Source: Sediminibacillus dalangtanensis (GTDB lineage: Bacteria > Bacillota > Bacilli > Bacillales > Amphibacillaceae). Taken from it: DNA of 64,000 bases. Positions 42,312 through 49,163 of this stretch are shown here, one piece after another. The first letter of the stretch is position 1. Each line of letters opens with the position of its first letter. The position numbers were made by a program, and so were the translations under genes. A model generated the notes under the pieces. It was not told the DNA's origin and did not search any database. It was given only the letters and a program-made list of their open reading frames with translations. The stretch lies in the NCBI RefSeq assembly GCF_017792025.1, contig NZ_CP046956.1, forward strand, positions 1,488,001-1,552,000. The letters run 5' to 3'.

Positions 42312-43675
42312 AAGTAACGATCGTTTTTTTTATCATATTTATTGTATTTCAACTCTTATATATATTCATCCCGTTATTTACGGTTAAGCCAAATAGCCGG
42401 TTTCGCAGAGCAGACAGTCAGCAGGGCATTTCCGTTTTGATTCCAGCTTACAATGAAGAACTGATTATTCTTCGTTGTATACAGGGAATTGTCCATGTTG
42501 ATTACAAGAATTATGAAGCGATCTTTGTGAACGATGGTTCCACTGATCGGACGATGGATGTCCTTCATCAGCATTTGCAGCTTGAGCCGGCAGTTTTCCG
42601 GTTGCCCGCCGTGAAAATTCCTCATCAGTCGGTAAAGGAAATATACCAATCGAAGCGATTTCCTCAAATCTTTGTCATCGATAAAGAAAATGGCGGGAAA
42701 GCAGATGCATTGAATGCCGGAACAGAATATGCGCGTAAAGAGATTGTCGTGACGCTGGATGCAGATAGTGTGCTCGATTCAAATGCTCTGCATGCTGTCA
42801 ATGCCGGATTTGAAGATAACCAGGTTATTGCTGCAGGCGGGACTGTTCACATCGGACAAGGGTATTCCAGTAGTATTACGCAACCCATGCCGACTTTCCG
42901 AACAAAAGGAATCATTCGTTTTCAAATCATTCAATATATCACTGCTTTTTATTTACATAAATTCACTCAGGCAAGGCTTCGCTCGATTACTGTGATTGCC
43001 GGCGCTTTTGGTGCATTTCGGAGATCGGCTTTATTTGAAGTGGATGGCTACCGAAGGACTGTAGGGGAAGATATGGATATTACCCTGCGTATTCAACGTT
43101 TGATCAATTGTAAGTACAGTAGCCATAAACTGGTATTTATTCCTCAGGCAGTTTGCTATACAGAATGCCCCGCGACTTTACGCGACTTGTTCCGGCAGCG
43201 AATCCGTTGGCAAAAAGCATTTGTTGACTGCATTTTTATGTACCGTAAAGCCTTTTTTAAACAGCTGGGCATGGCTGCGTCAATCTATTTATTGATCGAT
43301 TCCCTTGCACTCGGAACACTGAATGCCTTTCCAATGTTGTTTATCCCAGTATCGATTCTAATTAATTTGGATAATTTGATGATTGCGTGCGGCCTGTTTA
43401 CGATTTCTTTTTTTCTGGCAAATTATCAAAGCATCACGGCATTGATTGTCAGCCATCGATTTGGTGTCACTTATTCGTTTCATGACTATTTGCGTATCGT
43501 TTTCTTTATACCAGTTGAAATTGTTTCTTATCGACTGCTCGGCATTTTTTTCGTCATTTGTGGTACGTATATGTATTTTCGGAACAGGAATGACTGGACG
43601 GTTTCCAACCGAATACCAACCACGAACCCACCTAACAGTGAAAATTTAGCGCTAACGGATGATCAAGCTGTCTAA
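42302..43675 (+). CDS. Processive glycosyltransferase family 2 (polysaccharide synthase)
   Basis: 457 aa. One N-terminal helix, then the GT-A domain with ISVLIPAYNEE, VNDGSTDRT, LDADSVLDSNAL (DxD), GEDMDITLRI and QRIRWQK (QxxRW), the set that marks processive synthases such as hyaluronan, PNAG (IcaA/PgaC) and cellulose synthases, and then about four C-terminal helices forming the export channel. It starts inside the end of the GH16 gene after GGGGGG. With a hydrolase and a deacetylase it makes an exopolysaccharide operon; the sugar is unknown, an N-acetylhexosamine being suggested by the deacetylase. Confidence 0.9.
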   Translation: MLLKVTIVFFIIFIVFQLLYIFIPLFTVKPNSRFRRADSQQGISVLIPAYNEELIILRCIQGIVHVDYKNYEAIFVNDGSTDRTMDVLHQHLQLEPAVFRLPAVKIPHQSVKEIYQSKRFPQIFVIDKENGGKADALNAGTEYARKEIVVTLDADSVLDSNALHAVNAGFEDNQVIAAGGTVHIGQGYSSSITQPMPTFRTKGIIRFQIIQYITAFYLHKFTQARLRSITVIAGAFGAFRRSALFEVDGYRRTVGEDMDITLRIQRLINCKYSSHKLVFIPQAVCYTECPATLRDLFRQRIRWQKAFVDCIFMYRKAFFKQLGMAASIYLLIDSLALGTLNAFPMLFIPVSILINLDNLMIACGLFTISFFLANYQSITALIVSHRFGVTYSFHDYLRIVFFIPVEIVSYRLLGIFFVICGTYMYFRNRNDWTVSNRIPTTNPPNSENLALTDDQAV

Positions 43676-43690
43676 CGGGGGGGGATTGGG

Positions 43691-44626
43691 ATGAAAAAAT
43701 GGTTTAATTTCGGTTATACACTAGTATTCCTTTTGATTTTTTCTTCAATTTGTCTTTTTTATTCCGACGATTTCACAAGGGCTTTATCATCGCGTCCGCC
43801 CCTATTTCCAACGAATCAGCCATTTGGCATAGAAAAATGCCAGAAGTGGACAGAACAGGTTAGAGACTTTTCGCTATTTCGAGAAAAAGCAGCGGAAAAG
43901 GTTACCGTGCTCATGTATCATCGGATTTTAGAGGAGGGGGAGATCGATCCATCGATCCATTATGATAAACATGGGCAACTGTATGACACAATCGTATTGA
44001 AGTCCGCCTTTGAGGAACAGATGCAATTTCTGCACGATCATGATTATACAACGTTAACGGTAAAAGAGTTTTTATTGTTCATGCAAGGAAAAATAGAAGT
44101 GCCGAGAAAAAGTGTTTTGCTTACGTTCGATGATGGATTCAAGGATAATTTTATAGAGGCTTACCCTATAATGAAAAAATATCAATTTACCGCCGCCAAT
44201 TTTTTGGTTACAGGGTTTGTTTCCAAACGAGAGGACAAATTCTCATCGAGCAAACATCAATACTTCAGCCTGTCTGATGTGGGAAAAAGCTGCGATGTTT
44301 TTGACTTTCAAAGTCATACCTATAATTTTCATCAACGGAACAAACAGGGTACAGCTTACCTCGAATCCAAAGCGCCAGATGAGATAAGAGATGATTTATC
44401 GGTCAGTTTGACTAATTTGTCAGGCCGCAATCGTTCTATCGCTTATCCTTACGGTGCATACAACCAAAATACTATCGATGTAGTAAAGGAGCTGGGCTTT
44501 GAATTGGCATTTACCGTTGAGTACAATGATGCTCGTCCAGGAATGGCACTATATGAAATACCTCGTAAAGCCGTATATCCAGATGATACGTTGCATGATT
44601 TCAAAGAAAAAATCAACTTTTACTAA
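43691..44626 (+). CDS. Polysaccharide deacetylase (IcaB/PgaB-like)
   Basis: 311 aa. An N-terminal anchor (YTLVFLLIFSSICLFY) is followed by a NodB domain: VTVLMYHRI, LLTFDDGFKDN with the catalytic Asp, FDFQSHTYNFH for the metal His pair, and SIAYPYGAYNQ. VLMYHRI and the domain order match the extracellular PNAG deacetylases IcaB/PgaB rather than sporulation PdaA. It lies 15 bases after the GT2 gene and probably deacetylates the nascent polymer at the cell surface. Confidence 0.88.
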   Translation: MKKWFNFGYTLVFLLIFSSICLFYSDDFTRALSSRPPLFPTNQPFGIEKCQKWTEQVRDFSLFREKAAEKVTVLMYHRILEEGEIDPSIHYDKHGQLYDTIVLKSAFEEQMQFLHDHDYTTLTVKEFLLFMQGKIEVPRKSVLLTFDDGFKDNFIEAYPIMKKYQFTAANFLVTGFVSKREDKFSSSKHQYFSLSDVGKSCDVFDFQSHTYNFHQRNKQGTAYLESKAPDEIRDDLSVSLTNLSGRNRSIAYPYGAYNQNTIDVVKELGFELAFTVEYNDARPGMALYEIPRKAVYPDDTLHDFKEKINFY

Positions 44627-44780
44627 GGGTAAAACTGATATACAAGATTTTATTCCCGAAGGGCCAAGAAAATAAAATATGGTTGTTCTGGAAATCGCTT
44701 GTCGCTTTTTTCAATAGTATAATTCGCATCGGTTGACAAATAGTAAATATGCCACAGTCTATTACAATGGAGGTCAACTG

Positions 44781-45521
44781 ATGAAAAAAGCGTTTGTTAC
44801 TGTTGCAGCGGCCGTTGTCTTAAGTGGTTTAACTGGATGTAATACGAACAACCAGGAAGCGCAAAACCCGAATAATGACGAAGGATTTCGCCAAGTCGGT
44901 TTTCATGGTGGAGGGCAAGATGCCGGAAATCCGGATAATGACAATGATAATGGACAATTTTTTCTCAATCCGGGTGGCCAGAGCCAATATCCAAATCTTA
45001 GGGAAAATCCACCGCTAAGACGCGGAAATGAGAACTTTCAACAGGATTTTAGGCAGTTCAGCCAAGGAAACAATCAACCAGATAACCGACAAAACAACCA
45101 ACAAACAGATCGTCAGAATGGTGAAACGAACAACAATGCGAATATCGGTGATATGCAGCAAGAAGTCATCCGGTTAACGAATGTCGAGAGACGTAATAAT
45201 GGACTTCAAGAGCTGAAAGCCGATGCGGATTTAACCGAAGTAGCACAGGAAAAATCGGAAGATATGTCCGAAAATAACTACTTTTCGCATAACTCGCCAA
45301 CATATGGCTCTCCGTTTGATATGATGCAGCAATATAATGTGGACTATCAAACAGCGGCTGAAAATATCGCTTCAGGACAGCAATCCGCTGAGGCTGTGGT
45401 ACAAGCATGGATGGATAGTCCGAGTCATCGGAAAAATATCCTGAACGGAGAACTGACCCATATTGGAGTCGGATTTGATGCTGATGGTAACTATTGGACA
45501 CAAATGTTTATCCAAAAATAG
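44781..45521 (+). CDS. CAP-domain (SCP/PR1) lipoprotein, YkwD-like
   Basis: 246 aa. Lipoprotein signal ending VLSGLTGCN; then a low-complexity linker rich in Asn, Gln, Gly and Asp (about residues 25-130); then a CAP domain: VIRLTNVERRNNGLQELK, YFSHNSPTYGSPFDMM, AAENIASGQQSAEAVV and WMDSPSHRKNIL with the conserved His and Glu residues. The frame is open from 44733, but ATG 44781 after GGAGGTCAACTG is the start. Surface-attached; the enzymatic role of bacterial CAP proteins is not settled. Confidence 0.9.
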   Translation: MKKAFVTVAAAVVLSGLTGCNTNNQEAQNPNNDEGFRQVGFHGGGQDAGNPDNDNDNGQFFLNPGGQSQYPNLRENPPLRRGNENFQQDFRQFSQGNNQPDNRQNNQQTDRQNGETNNNANIGDMQQEVIRLTNVERRNNGLQELKADADLTEVAQEKSEDMSENNYFSHNSPTYGSPFDMMQQYNVDYQTAAENIASGQQSAEAVVQAWMDSPSHRKNILNGELTHIGVGFDADGNYWTQMFIQK

Positions 45522-45525
45522 CTAG

Positions 45526-45560
45526 AAAAGGGATTCACCGCTGCTTGGTGAATCCCTTTT
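45526..45560. terminator. Bidirectional terminator between CAP and BCCT genes
   Basis: AAAAGGGATTCACC (45526-45539) pairs with GGTGAATCCCTTTT (45547-45560): 14 perfect pairs, between convergent genes. Confidence 0.9.
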
Positions 45561-45563
45561 CGT

Positions 45564-47276
45564 TTAATCCTTCTTCCGGTCGATTTTCTGTCTGTCCTCT
45601 TCCGAAAGTTCTTCCATTATTTCCTCTTTCATTTCCGCTTTCACCTCTTGTTTGACTTCCTCATAAATCTCATCGTATACTTCTGTTTTTACATCGTCCA
45701 TTAACTCTTCTCGGAATTCCGATTTTATTCTGGAAATGCGCCGCTTCCGTTTTCGATTGCCTTCGAGTTGTAAATCTTTACTGAACATCATCAGAATGGC
45801 AATTACCATCACCAACATGATAATAGCAAATGGCAAAGCGGCAATAATCGAAGCCGTTTGTAATGCATCTAAACCGCCGCCTCCGCTTAAAAGCAGTACA
45901 CTGGCTGTCCCTGCAATCAGGAATCCCCAAACGAGCTTAGCAGTCATCGTTGGTGCCAGGCTGCCTTTGGAAGTCATGGCACCTAATACATAGGAAGCCG
46001 AATCTGCGGAGGTAATGAAAAAAATCAGGATTAGTAGGATGGCAAGAACGTTGGTAATCGTGCTAAGTGGCAGTTCCCCCAGCGTTGCGAACAATGCTAA
46101 TTCTACATCACCGGTGACTAGTTCGGCTAATCCGCCAGAGCCGAACATTTCTACATTCAATGCGGTACCGCCAAAGGTAGTAAACCAAATAATCGCCAAC
46201 AAGGAAGGAACAATCAATACACCGGCCATGAATTCTCGTATTGTCCTGCCTCGTGAAATCCTAGCGATGAATAGTCCCATGAATGGAGCCCAGGAAATAT
46301 GCCAGGCCCAGAAAAAAATGGTATTTGTGCCAAGCCACTCACTGTCGGAAAAGGGGGTCATCGTCAGACTCATCGGAACTAGATTCGAAATATAACCGCC
46401 CAATGTGGAAACGAAGTTCTCGGCGATAAATAATGTCGGCCCCACGATAATAACGAACAATAAGAGCAGCCCGGCCACAACAAGGTTCACATTGCTTAAT
46501 AATTTAATCCCTTTGTTGACTCCTTTTGCTGCTGATATCATGAATAAGCAGGTGACAATGATGATAATCGAAATTTGCGTCCAAGCATTGTTGGGAATGG
46601 CGCTGATATAGGACAAACCGCCTGTGATTTGCATCGCGCTGAGGCCGAATGTGGTTGCCACACCGGTACAGGTTGCCAGAACCGCCAGTATATCGATTGT
46701 TTTACCGATCCAGCTGTCCGTCCGGTCGCCAATCAATGGGTAAAAAGCAGAGCTGATTAAAGCGGGCCGGTCTTTGCGGAATTGAACATAGGCAAGCGTC
46801 AAGGCAACAATGGAAAATATAGCCCAAGGATGCAAGGCCCAGTGATATACGCCATATCGAAGTCCTGCGATGGCCGCTTTTCTGGTTTCAGGTTGATAAC
46901 CTACAGGTGTGTCCAAATAGTAGAGTACAGGTTCGGCAACTCCCCAGAAGACAAAACCGACCCCGATTCCAGCTGCAAACAGCATACCAATCCAGGAGAA
47001 CCAGGAATATTCCGGCCTGTCGTCCGGTTTTCCAAGACGGAGCCGTCCAAAAGGGCTGATAGCTAAAATGATCACGAACAGGACAAAAAATGCAGTGATC
47101 AGCATATAAAACCAGCCGAAGCTTTCAATCATCCAGCTAAGTGCGTCACTGGCTGCCTCTTGCAGGGTGTTTGGAGAGGTCGCTCCCCATAAAACAAATA
47201 AAGCTACTAAAATTGTGGAGATAACAAATACAATTCCTGGTTTTTTTGTAGTATAGGTATAGTTTTTTTCAGCCAT
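45564..47276 (-). CDS. BCCT-family betaine/choline/carnitine transporter
   Basis: 570 aa, about twelve helices. FSWIGMLFAAGIGVGFVFWG and FFWAWHISWAPFMGLFIARI are BCCT hallmarks, with the aromatic residues of the substrate cage. The cytoplasmic C-terminus (about residues 510-570) is a strongly charged helix, EVKQEVKAEMKEEIMEEL, probably coiled coil; such tails sense osmotic state in OpuD/BetP-type carriers. It takes up compatible solutes with Na+. No ribosome site lies directly before the ATG; see the hairpin entry. Confidence 0.93.
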   Translation of the reverse strand: MAEKNYTYTTKKPGIVFVISTILVALFVLWGATSPNTLQEAASDALSWMIESFGWFYMLITAFFVLFVIILAISPFGRLRLGKPDDRPEYSWFSWIGMLFAAGIGVGFVFWGVAEPVLYYLDTPVGYQPETRKAAIAGLRYGVYHWALHPWAIFSIVALTLAYVQFRKDRPALISSAFYPLIGDRTDSWIGKTIDILAVLATCTGVATTFGLSAMQITGGLSYISAIPNNAWTQISIIIIVTCLFMISAAKGVNKGIKLLSNVNLVVAGLLLLFVIIVGPTLFIAENFVSTLGGYISNLVPMSLTMTPFSDSEWLGTNTIFFWAWHISWAPFMGLFIARISRGRTIREFMAGVLIVPSLLAIIWFTTFGGTALNVEMFGSGGLAELVTGDVELALFATLGELPLSTITNVLAILLILIFFITSADSASYVLGAMTSKGSLAPTMTAKLVWGFLIAGTASVLLLSGGGGLDALQTASIIAALPFAIIMLVMVIAILMMFSKDLQLEGNRKRKRRISRIKSEFREELMDDVKTEVYDEIYEEVKQEVKAEMKEEIMEELSEEDRQKIDRKKD

Positions 47277-47284
47277 GAAGTTGA

Positions 47285-47315
47285 TCTGCGCGCTATTAGC
47301 GCAGAGCCCCCTTTC
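47285..47315 (-). promoter_or_regulatory. Hairpin between ribosome site and start codon of the BCCT gene
   Basis: On the minus strand GAAAGGGGG (47315-47307) is followed by the hairpin TCTGCGC...GCGCAGA (47305-47285) and then ATCAACTTC-ATG at 47276. The ribosome site is about 30 bases away unless the hairpin forms and brings it near, so translation may depend on this structure. Confidence 0.5.
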
Positions 47316-47348
47316 TTTTATTAAGAAATAAATACTCTGTAATGTTTT

Positions 47349-47528
47349 TGTCCAGCTTCAGCGCCTACCCCCTCGAGGTCTTAAGTCCATCCTCTTTGTG
47401 GCAAACCACGCCACTTCGAGTCTGTTCTTAAGCTTGTCGGAGGCCCAAACGATTTGGGTCATGCAGGCGTTGCCACAGGACGTGGCGGAATTAGCCTGTA
47501 CTCCTTTAAACAGGCGCTTGCTCATTTC
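47349..47528 (+). repeat. Dispersed structured repeat, copy 3
   Basis: Begins TGTCCAGCTTCAGCGCCTAC and ends CAGGCGCTTGCTCATTTC. It is the most diverged copy (for example GATTTGGGTC in place of GATGTGGGTC, and GGCGGAATTAGC in place of GGCGGCTTTAGC). The 102-aa frame crossing it on the minus strand is not a gene. Confidence 0.9.
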
Positions 47529-47838
47529 TTTATAAATAGATTGTTTGGAAGTGTGTAAAATAAAATGCGAGTGTGCATCAGTGGGTGATGGACCATTCTG
47601 GTCACATCGATTATGTAGCACTCGTACCTTTAATACCCATAGTGACCCATAATAAAACCGTATCATTAATGAGACGCTAGTGTAAACGGTACGTTATATT
47701 GATTTTTTGCTGTTTCCAGCCCTTTGAATGTTGCCTGTAACTTTGGTCGGGTTTTATCATGGAAGGTAGAAGGGTATATCATAATTGTCTCTAGAAACAT
47801 ACCTTTTTGAGTGATGATTAATATCGGAGGACACGCAT
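47529..47838 (+). other. Gene-free stretch before the CsbB-like gene
   Basis: 310 bases with no supportable gene. It is A/T-rich, with a GGTACGTT motif and short imperfect repeats, and ends in TATCGGAGGACACGCAT, the ribosome site of the next gene. A stress or ECF sigma promoter would be expected by analogy with csbB, but I cannot point to one with confidence. Confidence 0.4.
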
Positions 47839-48777
47839 ATGAATGAGGCTTATTATTCTTTTTTAATCCCTTCCTATAATGAATCGGACAATATCCAGCT
47901 GATCCATGAAGCACTGACGAAAGAATTGGGAAAAATGAATTACGCTTATGAAATTTTATTTGTAGATGATGGAAGTGAAGATGATACATTTAAGAAAATA
48001 CACCAGTTGGCAAACGACCATCCAGCGGTAAAGTATGTTTCTTTTACAAGAAATTTTGGAAAGGAAGCAGCATTGCTTGCCGGCCTAAGACATGCACGAG
48101 GAGATGCCGTCATTATTATGGATGCCGACTTACAGCATCCTACATATTTAATCGGAAACCTGATCGAGGGCTTTGAGGAAGGCTTCGACCAGGTTGTTGC
48201 TAAGCGCAACCGTGATGGCGATTCACGAATGCGTTCATTCTTATCGAAAATTTACTATAAATGGATTGATCAAGTTGTTGATGTAAAACTAAAAGATGGA
48301 GAAGGAGATTTCCGTCTATTGAGCAGAAAAGCGGTGGAAGCTGTGCTGGAATTGTCAGAAGGAAACAGGTTTTCTAAAGGACTGTTTTCCTGGATAGGAT
48401 TTGAACAAAAGACAGTATATTACCAAAATCATGTTCGTGGTAACGGAGATTCAAAGTGGTCTTATAAAAAACTGATCAATTATGGAATAGAAGGAATCGT
48501 TTCTTTTAATCAAAAACCGCTCCGCGTCTGTCTCTACGGCGGGCTGATTATTATGTTTCTGGCCCTGCTTTACATTTTTGTCATGCTGGTCGGCATCATC
48601 CGTACAGGAATTGATGTTCCTGGCTACTTTTCCATCATCTCTTCTGTTTTGTTTCTTGGAGGAGTTCAATTGGTCAGCCTGGGGATTATCGGTGAATATG
48701 TCGGCAGGATTTATGCAGAAACGAAGCGCAGGCCGCATTATTTGATAAGGGATACGAACATGGACAGGGATTTATGA
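47839..48777 (+). CDS. Undecaprenyl-phosphate glycosyltransferase, GT2 (CsbB/GtrB-like)
   Basis: 312 aa. GT-A domain (YSFLIPSYNESDNIQLIHEA, FVDDGSEDDTF, IIMDADLQHPTYLIGNLI with DxD, LSEGNRFSKGLFSWIGF) and two C-terminal helices (LYGGLIIMFLALLYIFVML and FLGGVQLVSLGIIGEYVGRI). It transfers a sugar from a nucleotide to undecaprenyl phosphate on the inner face of the membrane. Its stop overlaps the ATG of the GtrA-like gene (ATGA). With that gene and YfhO it forms the three-component system known from B. subtilis CsbB and Listeria. Confidence 0.92.
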   Translation: MNEAYYSFLIPSYNESDNIQLIHEALTKELGKMNYAYEILFVDDGSEDDTFKKIHQLANDHPAVKYVSFTRNFGKEAALLAGLRHARGDAVIIMDADLQHPTYLIGNLIEGFEEGFDQVVAKRNRDGDSRMRSFLSKIYYKWIDQVVDVKLKDGEGDFRLLSRKAVEAVLELSEGNRFSKGLFSWIGFEQKTVYYQNHVRGNGDSKWSYKKLINYGIEGIVSFNQKPLRVCLYGGLIIMFLALLYIFVMLVGIIRTGIDVPGYFSIISSVLFLGGVQLVSLGIIGEYVGRIYAETKRRPHYLIRDTNMDRDL

Positions 48778-49151
48778 TGAATTGGATCAATAATGAGTTC
48801 ACCCGTTTTGTAGTTGTCGGCGGACTGAACACTGTTAATTATTACTTGGTATATTTGATTTGCTTTAACCTTTTGGAATGGCACTATTTAGTCGCTCACA
48901 TTTTGGGGTTTTTTGTCAGTCTGGTGATTTCTTTTTTTCTAAATGTTTATTTCACCTATCGGGTAAAGCCGACGTTTTCCAAGTTTTTGCAATTCCCGTT
49001 ATCTCAACTAGCTAATATAACGTTATCATCTTGTTTAATGTATATCTTTGTCGATCTACTTGGCTGGAATGGAAATGCAGCCCCGTTCGCTGCCCTGTTT
49101 ATAACAGTGCCAGTCACATTTATGATTACCGGAAAAATACTGAAAAAGTAA
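48774..49151 (+). CDS. GtrA/GtcA-like flippase
   Basis: 125 aa with four helices: FTRFVVVGGLNTVNYYLVYL is the GtrA-family start, followed by LVAHILGFFVSLVISFFLNV and FTYRVKPTFSKFLQF. The family is thought to flip the undecaprenyl-phosphate-sugar made by the adjacent GT2 to the outer face. Start ATG 48774 overlaps the upstream stop; ATG 48777 is possible. Confidence 0.9.
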   Translation: MMNWINNEFTRFVVVGGLNTVNYYLVYLICFNLLEWHYLVAHILGFFVSLVISFFLNVYFTYRVKPTFSKFLQFPLSQLANITLSSCLMYIFVDLLGWNGNAAPFAALFITVPVTFMITGKILKK

Positions 49152-49163
49152 TGGTGGCAGTCT

